Of a stretch of 64,000 nt of DNA, positions 44,201 through 54,574 are shown in pieces. The position numbers and the translations under genes are program-made. Source of the stretch: Isoetes taiwanensis (Eukaryota; Streptophyta; Lycopodiopsida; Isoetales; Isoetaceae); the NCBI GenBank assembly GCA_021234155.1, contig JAJEKV010000014.1:19855513-19919512 (forward strand), written 5' to 3'. The first letter of the stretch is position 1; every line of letters starts with the position of its first letter. The notes under the pieces are model-generated. The model ran no database searches, was not told the origin of the DNA, and saw only the letters and a list, made by a program, of their open reading frames with translations.

Positions 44201-44528
44201 GCAAGCAGGAGTCTTTAATCCAGATGGGGTTAATTTTACGGGCAACGAGGACGAGGATGGCAGGGACGGAGGTGATGAGGCCGCGGCGGACGCGAAAGCC
44301 GACGGCAGAGCCACAGGTTTGGCGCTGGAGGGCGAGGATATGGAAGGCTCGGATGGTGAGGAGGTCCATGAGGGTGGAAGCCTGGCGCCACTCAAGGCCG
44401 GGCCCCTTCTCGCAATCACAATCTGTATCACCATTTCCATCGCCATCGCCATAGCCGTAGCCATCGTTGGCGTTTGAAGCCTCCTTTCGATGGCGCTGCG
44501 GCCAGCTTACATAACAGCACCGTTTCAT
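38290..44528 (-). CDS. NAL1-like trypsin-fold protein, five exons
   Basis: Plant NARROW LEAF 1 family (nuclear/cytosolic serine-protease-fold proteins affecting leaf and vein growth in angiosperms). Proposed exons: 44,184-44,528; 43,882-44,028; 39,376-39,616; 38,595-39,094; 38,290-38,505. All have GT-AG ends and the phases agree, giving 482 residues. Motifs: TLMDLLTIRAFH and GSAVGFRVRRGLITSVPAILVLVARK (exon 1), GGLWCDLDVIEFS (exon 2), ILTSTHVAFELG with the triad His and MFHPVPPNYG (exon 3), and RSDGAFVPF with the triad Asp, GDSGSVIV with the triad Ser, and WTIGVDLGRLLDLLDLDIIS (exon 4). Exon 5 encodes an unusual tail with a hydrophobic segment (LLDLLYLFLLCLYTLFL). The N-terminus is shorter than in typical relatives (about 580-600 residues). 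The start is the first Met of the exon and is tentative. A pogo-type transposon fills much of intron 2. Confidence 0.88.
40496..40674. repeat. 89-bp tandem duplication in NAL1-like intron 2
   Basis: AGAATCCTCACCAAGTAAAA starts at 40,496 and again at 40,585; the copies differ by a few bases. Surrounding intron sequence (39,617-40,690) has no other feature I recognise. Confidence 0.9.
40690..43000 (-). mobile_element. Pogo-type (Tc1/mariner) DNA transposon in intron
   Basis: The coding core of a DNA transposon lies in intron 2 of the NAL1-like gene, same strand. The outer ends are not resolved: I did not find convincing terminal inverted repeats with TA duplications. A direct repeat GCGCCAAAATCGGCATGTTTGTGATCC at about 43,431-43,497 (two copies) could be subterminal sequence. 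The element possibly spans about 40.0-43.5 kb. Confidence 0.7.
40700..42958 (-). pseudogene. Pogo-type transposase with small introns
   Basis: Start at the Met at 42,958 (MAPSTRNRCRNRS). The N-terminal psq-type helix-turn-helix is KRGSWSEEALAMALSEVTSG and LSIRKAARNFGIPATTLRNHV. A CENP-B/Tc5-like HTH follows (GLKWWRCFKARHPDLSLRR). DDE_1-type catalytic parts follow in other frames: WNCDESGVQAGKEAG (near 42,260), MDGHGSHVSLDTIKYA (near 41,920) and APLDVASPKPFK (near 41,820), giving three Asp. The C-terminal part spans 41,744 down to about 40,700 with GT-AG-like small introns, ENLPQPAAPG and the Lys-rich KQKEEKKKQKGGNKEKKKKE. At least two frameshifts suggest it is inactive. It would cut and paste its own DNA. 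Confidence 0.78.
43431..43497. repeat. Short direct repeat, two copies
   Basis: GCGCCAAAATCGGCATGTTT occurs at about 43,432 and 43,471, 39-40 bases apart, plus weaker GCGCCAAAA copies just upstream. It may belong to the end of the pogo-type element. Confidence 0.7.
44031..44117. repeat. Pentanucleotide microsatellite (TAGAA)n in intron 1
   Basis: About 15 imperfect TAGAA units. On the gene's strand they read TTCTA and end directly at the CAG acceptor of exon 2, forming the pyrimidine-rich part of the 155-bp intron 1. Confidence 0.92.
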
Positions 44529-44746
44529 CGCCTTCCTTCGCCCTAGGCTAAACCCAACCTCTCATCCCCGCTTTCTTTCTTGGGGTTTTATCACCCCTCC
44601 CACTCGCCTTTCCTTTTTTAATCCCTCGCGCATCCTCCCCCAAACTTGTTGCCCCCTCCTGCCCCTTTCCCATCCTCCATCCCCCACTTTTCCTGCCAAC
44701 CCAGCTTTCACACGTGTCCTCCCTAAGCTTCGCTTGTTTGTTATTC
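44529..44746. other. Upstream region of NAL1-like gene, paralogous to 52.7 kb
   Basis: The 44,607-44,746 stretch is about 95% like 52,693-52,838, a C-rich segment (CCCCCTCCTGCCCC). It is probably promoter or 5' UTR of the NAL1-like gene; no TATA box was chosen. Confidence 0.6.
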
Positions 44747-44749
44747 TAA

Positions 44750-45413
44750 GGGTGGAATCACACTTGTGGCCGCCCATGAGCCTAATTTTCAATCCACCAA
44801 TCAAATGTCTGTTTTTTAAATTCATGGGCGCCCCCTCTATCACACTTGGGGTGCCCAGGATGCAATTTTTCCTGGGCGGGGTACATATTCCTGGTCGGGG
44901 GTTACCCCCTGACCAAGATCTTGGCCACTGCCACCTCAGAGCCACGTTGCAGAAAAAAAATCGAAGAGCAAATATTAGGGTTCTTCCTGCTTCAAAGGCT
45001 GCGCAGATTGGAACGATTTAGCACTGGATTCACGCGGATTGAAGCCGGTTTTGCGAAAGGAATTTATATTGATGCCTCAGCAGCAAGAAAACCGAATCGG
45101 ATCAACCTAAAATCGAGCTAATCAGCCCCAAAATCGTCACTGAACATGCCCAAAATCGTTGATTGAAGAACCGATTTACAGATAAACAGGTAATGCTAAT
45201 CTTTTTCAGGAACCTGAGCGACTCCAGAGCAGAATCAGGGCAGAATCGGAGCTGCAAGAGATGATTTTAGGGTTCATCCGTTGCTTCAGAGATATTTCTG
45301 ACATGGCAGTTCGTTCTTGGGCGCAGATGTGATACCCAGTTTTCTTGGGCATCTGCAACCCGTCCAAGACATAAAAAACACAGTTTTGGGCAGTCACTAG
45401 TGTGATTCCACCC
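44750..45413. mobile_element. PIF/Harbinger-type MITE
   Basis: 664 bases with terminal inverted repeats GGGTGGAATCACACTTGTG / CACTAGTGTGATTCCACCC and a 3-bp TAA duplication (44,747-44,749 and 45,414-45,416). The duplicated segment near 52,838 lacks the element and shows a single TTA at that point, i.e. an empty site. The TAA/TTA duplication fits PIF/Harbinger. No transposase inside. Confidence 0.88.
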
Positions 45414-45530
45414 TAAGGCCCAAAAGTTTGGACGCTTATTGGCAGCAAATCGAAGCCAACTGCCAGACGTTGCATTCTATTGCACTCTTGATAGTAAGCT
45501 GTGATAAGCTTATGTGGCAGGATTTTGGCG
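45414..45530. repeat. Paralogous segment, right of MITE
   Basis: Matches 52,855-52,968 (AGTTTGGACGCTTATTGGCA and following). Together with 44,607-44,746 it is one duplicated block, at 52,693-52,968 in the other location. Confidence 0.85.
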
Positions 45531-48509
45531 CATCTCCCCGTAAAAGTTGAATTTTTGACGCCATGTCAAGAACTTCTGGCCTCATGTGGAATCTCAAATC
45601 ACAATGTCAATGGCATAGCTGAGCTTCTTGATTCGTCCTGGAAAAGGATGGTGAAATCTAGGCCTTACCTGGATGCCATCATATTGCAATGTCGGCTTGT
45701 TTATCTTACATCCCACATGTCATGCCATGTCGCCTTTAGACGTGTCCAAATATCTTCCATGCTCCCTCCCATTTTCCACTTTTTACTCGTTGCCAAGTAG
45801 GGAGATCCCATTTCATAACTTATTGTGGAAAATCTTGAATCAAAGCCAAGGAATTCCATGGTTGTGGCTTTATACTTTCTATCTTTCGGTTCTTTGCTTT
45901 GTTTGGCCTTATGTTATATTATCTTAGGATTTGGGCATTTACAGGGCTTTTTGAAAATAGGGTTTGCAAAATGCTTGGTTTTTGTTATCCCTTAAAGGCA
46001 ATGGTCTCTGTTGTTGGCAGATTGTCCTCTTTGATAATCAAAGCATAATGGCAACTACAAAAAACTCTTATCTTGCATATATCGATGGTTGTGTTTCACG
46101 TTTGCTTGTGCATCATGAATCACGGATTGGATTGTGGCATGATTTCAAGATGCTGCCTAGTAGTGTTCCCGAGTTTTTTTTTTTTTTTTTTTTTATAGAA
46201 AAGAAGTATTTGAGGGTTAATACCCCTAATTGACTAGCATGACTGCTTATGGAAGAATGGAGCTACCGCACCAAGGTAAGATGATCTTACAGAAACGGCC
46301 TCATAGTTAAGACTTCCAAAAAGAGGTAATCCTATTTAGTAAGTTATCTTGAGTTCTTCGAATATTTTGTAAGGGGATTTCTACAAAAAATTGAGCATCA
46401 GAAACCATAGGGGCAGTGGGAGCATGTCTTGACAAAAAATAGAAATACATGGGTTAGGGCAATTGTTTTGCCAAGATCCATAGTTGTGAAAATGCGTTAT
46501 GTATAAGAAATGACAAAAGTGAATAGAGGAAAAGCTGGATGTATCTATACGAAACTGTATGCTTTTGTAGTTTAGGGTTTCGTGGTTTTATACAGGGCAA
46601 AGCTCTTAAGTAAAATGTGGGCAACGCATGAGATGCACTGGCCGTGCCGGATTTGCCGTCTTGGCATTTCTCTTCTTCCTGAGACCATATTTGCTTCTCT
46701 CATATGATGGGACGCGAGAAGGATGATCGAAATTAGCTACAAGAGAAAGAAAAAGCTAGAGATACAAATAAGCTCAAAGTTTTTCATCTCCATGGACTGA
46801 TGGTTACCGCAGGGACGAAAACTGTTTCGAGAATGCAAAAGCAAATTTGGATGTTTCCGTGGTGAATTCAGTAGATAATTGTGAGCAAATTGCAAACCCA
46901 TCTTCAGAAGCGTTGGGGTAAGTCTGTGACTATTGAGGAAAATGAAGAGGAAGTGCAACAAAGCACCCTTAGCAAGATTACAATGGCAGCTGCACAAGGC
47001 ATTAGCAGTCAAATTCGAGCTCATCAGGTTGAAATTTATTTGTTTACTCTTCTTATGATTTTGGTGTATTTTCTCATGATTGCATAAAGATAAAGGCACT
47101 GGCACATATTATTTAATTACATGTAGTCAAATCATTGTTTAGGTGCAGATCTGTTGTAACACAGCACTGAATCTAATAGATGCATAAAGCTATCATGGAG
47201 ATCTAGGCATTTATTAACACCGCTGAATGTGGTTTACCTAAGTTCCTGTGTGGCAGTAGACAGATGCTGGAATTTTATAGAAGCTTTTGCCCTAGCATAC
47301 ACATGTCTAGTCTTCTTGATCTAACAGCCTTGATCTGTAGTTTGAGAAGGTATTACATGATAAATCATAAATCTTACCGAGTCCTAAGGCCTTCCAGTCA
47401 AATTTCTAGTGGGATTTGTGCTTCTCACTTGTTGATATTTTCAAAGCTCTATACTATCAATTTAAATAGGAAATTGTTTTTGCGTTGAGATAAGATTCTA
47501 TTACTGGTTGAATTAAATGATGTTGAATTAAATGAGATATTTTGCTTCTGGCTTGTGCCTTTAAGCTAAAGAATGCTGGTAAATTGCTTGCATTTGGTAG
47601 TAAAGAGATAATAATTGGTCACTTATAATTTAAGGTGTTGACACTTGGATTCTGAGATGGATTTTACCTATTGGTCGTGACCAGCAGGGTGTGCAAGCTA
47701 TTACCCCTAAAACTCTAGGGAACTTCCCACTGATTTTTATTTCAGGAGACTTAGTGTTATGATAATAAACAGAATATATTACATTTGAACAAGATTTCTG
47801 GAATCTGGGACAGATGTGTGCTATGTGTATAATAGACGGTGATTCTTCAGGATTATAGTTGAGCAATGGAATGCTACCATTAATTATAGTGGACTCAAGT
47901 TGAATATGACACAACTTTAGATAGCTTAGGGGTTATTGTGTATAAACTAGAAGTATTTTAATCCTTTAATATTTTTCGGCCTGTGTTGCCTTGTAAAAAT
48001 CTCTCGCATTATGGTGCTGGCATTTGCAAAGTATGCCTTTGTGCATGTGGCCACAAGACTTTGGGAGGCATCTTTGGCAGAGAATTTATGCACAGTTTTT
48101 TGTGCATGATTTCTTTTCCTTCTTCTTTGTTTTGTATCAACAAACTAGGTGAAGGGCGAAAAGCTTAGGAAATTCATTGCTTACCTGTTAGTCCTTTCAT
48201 TGTTACCCTTTTCAGGCTAACATTTGTGCGGTTTGACTTGTGTAACCGAAGTTTCCTACTCCTTGGTTTGTTTTCTTATCTCTTGATTATTTGTGGATAT
48301 CGATCAAGATTTCGAGCTTAAGGTTCATTTCTTACTACAAGTATAAACATGATTTGATTTAAACCTATTACAGACATCAGGTTATGAAATGATGGCCAAT
48401 ATCTAAGTGAGGTCTATAAAGACCCAGAATATGTTTAAGGCTGCAAATGGATCTACTATTTACCTTCTAAGGTCTATAGCGGATGATAGTCTGTTCGTTG
48501 AACAGATTA
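45531..48509. other. Unassigned region with possible exons
   Basis: No gene recognised. A plus-strand stretch at 46,040-46,170 (MATTKNSYLAYIDGCVSRLL) and another at 46,870-47,030 (KSVTIEENEEEVQQSTLSKI) look mildly coding and have GT/AG-like neighbours, but I cannot connect them. A T-run at 46,176-46,197 may be a retroposon tail. Confidence 0.25.
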
Positions 48510-48925
48510 AGGGTTTTTTTTTTTTTTTTTTGAAGGACGACAAGCTTTATTTACCACTCAAAATTATAACATAAAATGCAAACAGGATTATAACCCCAGC
48601 TGACAAACGGGTCCAACTGAGCACAACCACCTGTCCATGCATAAGAAACAATCTGAAGGTAAGTATGCCAAATTAGTACTTTCTTCTCTTGATCAAGAGA
48701 AGAACTATTATAAGCCATAACAATTTTATTCTATGTCCACTGAAGAAGAATCTCATCTGCAGTATCCATGCCCTCAAAGATAAGTAGTCTCCTTCTCTTC
48801 CAGATCGACCATAAAAGCCAGCCACACGCAAGATGAAAAGCTCGTTTTCATCATTTGTGCCATGCTCAAATTTAAGCATGAAGAAAGCTCCATGCTTGTA
48901 TAAGAGACTCTCACATTGCAGGAAG
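48510..48925 (-). mobile_element. LINE 3' fragment, minus strand
   Basis: A T-run at 48,513-48,531 (poly-A on the minus strand) follows AATAAAGCTTGTCGTCCTTC. Upstream on the minus strand a frame encodes LACGWLLWSIWKRRRLLIFEG, like the C-terminal zf-RVT/linker end of plant L1 ORF2. It is strongly 5' truncated, or continues across the MITE at 48,928. Confidence 0.7.
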
Positions 48926-48927
48926 TA

Positions 48928-49461
48928 GGATAGGGTCACCCCCTTTCGCGCACTTAAGGGGCGAATAAAAAAATAAGGCCACGGTTGAAGTCAAAATTGG
49001 ATAAAAAAATGCATTCCTTAGAGAGTTGAAGTCTTTACGTTTCATATGAATCTTAAATCGTGTGATTCTGAGCTACCTACAAAAAGTTACGGTAGCCGGA
49101 GTAGAAGGGGGTCTAATGGCTCCCTCTGCGCAACATGTTTCCTTCTATCGCGCATTGATTTTATTCTTCTCCATTTACAACCAAAGAAAATGCTAGAAGC
49201 AAAAAAGTGACATGTGCAAGAAAGCCCTAGAAGTTGGCTTTTCAAAAAAACACCTTACGTGTTAAATAAACAAGTGTGAGAAAAGTTATTCAACTTTTTA
49301 TTTACAGCGCACTTTTACCCTTTTATCGTGCATACATAGCCCTTCAAGCGTGCTTTTGAAATCTAAGCCCTTGATTTTGATCTGAAAGGCCCATAAACAT
49401 TAGATAGAGGAAAAAACGTGCGTGATAGAGGGGGTAGTTGCTATGGAGGGTGACCCTACCC
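48928..49461. mobile_element. Tc1/mariner-type MITE
   Basis: 534 bases with imperfect terminal inverted repeats (GGATAGGGTCACCC / GGGTGACCCTACCC) between TA dinucleotides at 48,926-48,927 and 49,462-49,463. No coding region. It is inserted at or within the LINE fragment to its left. Confidence 0.75.
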
Positions 49462-50361
49462 TAATGCTATGAAAATTAATATGGTCTCATGTGTCATGTA
49501 TAAGTTCTATGTTATCATTGGTTAACAGCTTTCTAGTTTTTGGAATTAGTCAGTTTTTAAAATGGTCTTTCCGGTGACATCCCAGCTAAAGCTATTTACA
49601 AAGACTTAGGCTCGGCCGCGTGCTTGGTCAGCATACAATTGGCTCAGCTATAGCTTCCTTCTGGTTATGGCCGGATTGATCAGCACCTAGTTTTGAGTTT
49701 TGTCAATCGAGGCATGATGTGAGGGAAATTTGAGCTGTAAGAGTTTATGATATCTATGCAACAACGCGGAGCAGGGGATTTAGAGAAAACACAGCAAAAA
49801 AGCTTGATTTGTGCCGGACTATTTCAGAAATCATCTGCCCAGAAGCAAATTAGGTTGATTAGCACTGGATGAGGATGTCGGTAATTGTCTGCCAAAAGCA
49901 AAATAGAGGTTGATTGGGCATTTGAAACATGAACAAAGCCGGATTTTGTATAGAAAATCAGAAGGTTGAGTTTTTTTCTACTGCCCAATTGTAAATAGGT
50001 CAACTTATATATGAATTAGAAGAAAAACAGAGGATTTGTGGCAGATTTTGCCATGCTAGATTTGGGATACATGGCTTGGATTTATATGGACCAAGAACCA
50101 CATTCTTAGGGTTCAGAGGCATAGAATTTTGCACAAATGCCTGTTCCAGCAGTGATACATGGGATTAGTCAGTTCAAGAAACAAAATTTTCCAGTCCTGA
50201 TGTATTCAGAGAGACGGTATTGACTTTAATTTGAAATTGGTGAACCTTTCCCTAGCTATGGAATGCATTGTTTTCACATTGAGATGCAGATCTATCTAAT
50301 CCTCTCTACTTATTTTTGCTTTCTGCTTGCAAAAATGAAATTCACCTTAGATTTAGACAAC
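49462..50361. other. Unassigned sequence
   Basis: AT-rich with several short, roughly similar stretches (for example GATTTGTGGCAGATTTTGCC-like). No gene or repeat family identified. Confidence 0.3.
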
Positions 50362-50479
50362 TCAGTTCCTAAAACAGGCTAATTCATGCTTCAAAAAGCC
50401 ATCTGCGTTCAATAGTTTGCTGAGGCCACAGTGGCTTTGTCTCTGTGATATAATGCGTAAATTGACCCACACCACACCT

Positions 50480-50610
50480 ACCTGAGCACTGGTAAAAGAA
50501 GAATCGAACAAAATTGTCGGGCCTACTGTCGAGCTCCTCGGTAGCATGCGTAATTTGTCTTCAAGATCTCGTATACACTTTGCAAATAACAATCCCTCTA
50601 AATCAATTAC
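50480..50610 (-). other. Possible coding exon, minus strand
   Basis: A stretch reading GLLFAKCIRDLEDKLRMLPR and TVGPTILFDSSFTSAQ ends at a CAG/GTAGGT donor (near 50,482). A TTTAG acceptor-like site lies upstream (near 50,603). Composition is protein-like, but there is no recognised family and no connected exon. Confidence 0.3.
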
Positions 50611-50619
50611 AGCCAGCAT

Positions 50620-51335
50620 TGGTAAGTTTTAAATCTAGGGCCCCCTTCATCTCTGGCAAAATAAATTGAAGGTTTGTTCCTTCAAATTTCGGCCATGTTT
50701 GCTTTGAATGAGAGCCCGTTAACAAACATCAATCAAGACCTTTCCTTTGTTTCATGTGAACCGCTGTGCTTCGTGCGCCTTTATGACAGATTGCCAGCCT
50801 TCTCCTTGCCCGGATGCCCTATTATTGAGGATCTATTTGGAGCTTGCTGTAAGAAAGCTTCATCTGTTTAAAATTTGGGGCAAATTCGCCCATGAGAGAA
50901 GAGGTGCCCTTTTTGCCATTTTGGATAGAACAATCCATAGCAGAACCATCAACATATAATTCAACCTAGAACCCAGAGCCTCAGAAGGAAAGAAATTTTG
51001 ATGTCTTAATTCATGAAACTATGATGTTTTAGAAGATGCAAATCGCCTCGCCATATCCTCTACTATTATGAACCAATCCTGCTAAGTTATTATAACAGAA
51101 TTTCCAGCCAGGTTATTCAGGCTTAGATCTAGCTCCTCAAATCGAGCCGGTCATCAGTAAGTTAAAGGGGAATCGAATTGAGGGGTTCTCTCAGGGATTC
51201 AAGGAAGCTGGTTTGTCTTCCCTCCATAGGCACATATTGTGGTTTACTTCTTTCATGGCATAATTCAGTCTATAACCACGATTCTATTAATTTGAGATTA
51301 TTCCACGATTTTGAACCCACCGGGTGTGAGTTTTG
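50620..51335. other. Unassigned sequence
   Basis: No gene, RNA or repeat recognised; some short open frames without support. Confidence 0.3.
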
Positions 51336-51535
51336 GGGTTGTTAGTTTCGGGGTCCCATGTGTCAGTTTCAGGGTTGTCAGTTTCGGGGTTGTCAGTTTC
51401 AGGGTTCCCGCCTAGTTCTAATTTTTGGTTTCCCCCCGAGTGTTGGTTTTAAGCTTCCTGCCCAGTGTTACTTTTCAGTTTCCCGCCTACTGTTAAAATT
51501 TGGATTTCCCGCCGAGTGTTATGGGTTTTCCACGG
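51336..51535. repeat. Degenerate short tandem repeats
   Basis: GTTGTCAGTTTCGGGGTT-like units (four copies, about 51,338-51,405) pass into TTTCCCGCC-AGTGTTA-like units (about four copies to 51,530). Confidence 0.8.
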
Positions 51536-51573
51536 AATACAAATTTTGGGGTTAAGTTGGTTCTTTTTTCTTC

Positions 51574-51691
51574 TTGAATGGGAACGTCTTTATCTGGCAC
51601 CTGGCACCTAGCGGCCAGGCGAGTTTTATTGTTTGAATGGGAACGTCTTTATCTGGCGCCTGACGCCTAGCGACCAGGCGAGTTTTATTGT
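51574..51691. repeat. 59-bp tandem duplication
   Basis: TTGAATGGGAACGTCTTTAT starts at 51,574 and 51,633. Both copies contain CTGGCACCT/CTGACGCCT steps and end GCGAGTTTTATTG. Confidence 0.92.
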
Positions 51692-51780
51692 TTCTCTCTT
51701 TTTTCTTCTCATGGCGCCTAGCGCTGAGTGAGCTCTTGGCACCTGGCACCAATACGAACTCAAATAGAGCCTCAAATTCT

Positions 51781-52190
51781 GAAAGGTTAAATTCTTAGTG
51801 TTTTTACAACATGAATTTGTATTTTTGCATTAACCCCTGCGCGTAGCGCGAGATGTGACAGAGAATGGGTTGCTATTCTTGCCATGTGCCATCTAATTTG
51901 TACAACTAAATTTTAAATTCTTGCATTAACCCTCGCGCTTAGCGCGAGATGTGGCAAAGAAGAGTATGCCATCCTTGCCATTGCCACCTCCAATTGGACA
52001 TAGTATATTGATCTGAAAGGTCGGAATCTTAGTTTTTTTACAGCTAAAATTTGTATTTTTGCATCAATTCTCGCGCTGAACGCGAGATATGGCATAGAAG
52101 GGTCTCTGTTCTGGCAATGTGATCTTGAATTAAACCTAATATATTGGTCTAAAAGGTTAGAATCTTAACTTTTCTACAACTAAAGTTCAT
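51781..52190. repeat. Diverged tandem repeat with conserved GC palindrome
   Basis: Three to four units of about 100-160 bases share AGGTTAGAATCTTAG-, TTTGTATTTTTGCATTAA- and GCGAGATGTGGCA-like blocks. Each of three carries a palindrome: GCGCGTAGCGCG (51,838-51,850), CTCGCGCTTAGCGCGAG (51,932-51,948) and CTCGCGCTGAACGCGAG (about 52,069-52,085). Confidence 0.8.
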
Positions 52191-52692
52191 GTAAATAGAC
52201 CATTTTTCTACTATATTTCTGCGAAATTTTCATAAATTTAATTTTTAATGCATATTTTATGTTCATATTTTAATGTTTTGATCAATCTTGAACCAGATTC
52301 TTTGGCATTTAAAGCCTTCAAATCGTATTTGTTACTCCAAAGAACCTCAAAATCAAGTGTGAAAGCCGCATTTTTATGCCATTTTCAAAAAAAATGAAAT
52401 GTGGAATAATCTCAAATTAACAGAATCGTGGTTCTATGCACTTTTAAGCTTACCAGTTTTTGAGCCTCAATTCCCGATTCAAATACTCCAGATTCCACCC
52501 AGGAGTCCAATCGATTTGCTCCCAGCACCTGAATCCTGCCACCAGAAAATTTTTTCTCTATATCTTCCCTTTTTTATCATCTGTCTGCAGAGATCGCCGC
52601 CTCCTAATCTTGATGGCCCTTGCCAATGTGGCAAGGCCACGTGGCGACACTCTATCAGGCAAGTGAGACTGTCGGAAAAGCATCCGGTTTGG
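52191..52692. other. Unassigned sequence
   Basis: A plus-strand open frame from 52,399 continues into the duplicated block. It has no domain and is probably fortuitous. Confidence 0.3.
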
Positions 52693-52968
52693 TGCCTTTC
52701 CTTCTTTAATCCCTCGCGCGTCCTCCCCCAAACTTGTTGCCCCCTCCTGCCCCTTTCCCATCCTCCATCCCCCACTTTTCCTGCCAACCCAGCTTTCACA
52801 CGTGTCCTCCCCAAGCTTCGCTTGTTTGTTATTCTTAGGCCCAGATTCCACTATAACAAAAGTTTGGACGCTTATTGGCAGCATGCCAGACGTTGCATTC
52901 CATTGCACTCTTGATAGTTAGCAAATTGAAGCTGTGATAAGCTTATGTGGCGGGATTTTGGCATTCAG
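52693..52968. repeat. Paralogous block, empty site for the Harbinger MITE
   Basis: About 95% like 44,607-44,746 joined to 45,417-45,530, without the 664-bp MITE. Here TTATTCTTAGGCCC replaces the left TAA / right TAA flanks. It also joins directly to the cyclin-like exon at its right end. Confidence 0.88.
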
Positions 52969-53275
52969 ATCAAAGCCCAATGTCGTCAGCACCAAGTGCT
53001 CCCCAACAACAACGAGCTCACGTTGTGCATCATAAACCCCCTGATCAGAAATGCATCTAGATTAAACAGGTGCAAAGACTGAAATGATACAACCCATAAG
53101 ATCAAATAGACAACAGGTTATAAAACTTGACATGAAATACCTTCTGCCACTTCATTCTCTCACAAGCAGCTAAATCTTTGTTGTTGCGGATCTCATATGA
53201 CATAAGTATAACATCCTTTAGTCGTCTAGGTGTTTCTTCTTTGCCCGCCAGAAACATACAGATAGTGGCAGCCAT
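52966..53275 (-). pseudogene. Cyclin-T/K-like exon remnant
   Basis: Two exon-like pieces: 53,141-53,275 (acceptor TAG, donor AAG/GTATTT) with [20 protein letters not shown] and [21 protein letters not shown], and about 52,966-53,040 (acceptor CAG) with GVYDAQRELVVGEHLVLTTL and GFDLN. These match the middle of the cyclin fold of plant cyclin-T-type proteins, which pair with CDK9-class kinases in transcription. One residue is missing against the usual GKVEETP. The second exon is cut at the junction with the duplicated block, and I see no flanking cyclin exons. It is best read as a gene fragment. Confidence 0.75.
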
Positions 53276-54269
53276 CTACAAAATAAGGACAATAATGAAA
53301 ACGGTTCTGTAGGTAGTATATGAAATTGGAATCATGAAACTCTAGAGTATACTGACATTGGAATAAGATCTGAACAAGATATTGATGCCATTTCTTTTCG
53401 AACACAAGGAGTCCCACGAATATCATTAGCTTGACTCTTCAAGATATAAACATATCGAGATATTCAAACCCATAGAAACAAAGCTATACCAAATATTAGA
53501 TAGTTGGAGTTCTGGGCTTCAAATAGAAGAAACTCGAGACACCCGGACTAACGGCGATAATCCTGAATCAACATTTCGATGTTGCCTTTGTTAAGGCAAA
53601 TGATAAAGCTTCTCATTTGCATCCCCTAATGCAAGATCTCTGGCCAGGCCGATGCATCCGCTAATGCCGCATCTGGCTGCGGCCTATCTGGCGTGCAATG
53701 CCCATTCAAAAAAAGTTTATCGCTTTAATGGATATGTATAGCATGATTTTATGGATTAGGTGCGGGTCTGATTCAAAATCGGCCACAACCCCAGGTGGAT
53801 AGATACCATAATCCTTAGCAAGTGTTTGCTGCTGCGAGAAGGTTCTTTGGAAGCATAATTTGGACCGATTCGATGGTTTTCCCACAACCCATTGAAACAC
53901 AAACCAAGCCCCATGTGCCCGCCATGCACGGAAGTTCGATGGTGTCCCGCCTTTGCCATCTATTGCGAGATCCCATGAATTCTTTGCAAAACCCCTTTCC
54001 TACACAAACCCTAGAGGCGTAGATCGACATAAACCCTAAAAGCGTAGAGATCCCCGATGCTTGCATCTTTGTTCAAGAAATTAATACAAATAATTCTTTT
54101 GTGAATAGGAACTATATAATGCGCAACCATTGCAAAACCATAGCTAAAACGCCATTCAAATATAAAAATCCAATGTGCACTCTAGATATACTGATTAGTA
54201 TGCCTCATGCAATACGCCCATGAAATCATATGAAAACCATGCCAAAAAGCGTATAAAATTACAAAAAAA
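53276..54269. other. Unassigned sequence
   Basis: No gene recognised. Open frames on the minus strand at 53,815-54,066 lack domain support. Confidence 0.3.
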
Positions 54270-54275
54270 ACCCCC

Positions 54276-54480
54276 TGTTATAATGCTACATATTGGTCTT
54301 CATATGATTTATGGTTTGCAAAAAGTTAATAGTTTAAGAACCTGTTATCCATGGATTGATGCACCAGACTATGATCTGCTTGGTCATAGGATGGAATGGA
54401 TTGACCGAAATAGTTTGATGTGCTAGTAGGATTGTTGTCCAAACTAGTTATGTCCGGGTTTTTTTTAGACACTTCATTTC
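54276..54480. repeat. Dispersed repeat, copy 1 of 3
   Basis: CTTCATATGATTTATGGTTT ... AACTAGTTATGTCCGGG matches 56,697-56,872 closely. The last part is also like 58,910-59,020 (GCTAGTTATGTCCGGGTTTT). Possibly part of the duplicated unit that dominates 54-61 kb. Confidence 0.88.
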
Positions 54481-54574
54481 TCTGGTTTAACTGGAGTTGC
54501 ATCATATCTATTGGTAATAACAGGATCGAACTATTTGATTCTATGATATACTTACAAATTAGTTTGATACTTCA

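Noticed and set aside
44172-44477. Plus-strand acidic frame opposite NAL1-like exon 1
   Set aside because: It is antisense to a well-supported exon with conserved family motifs.
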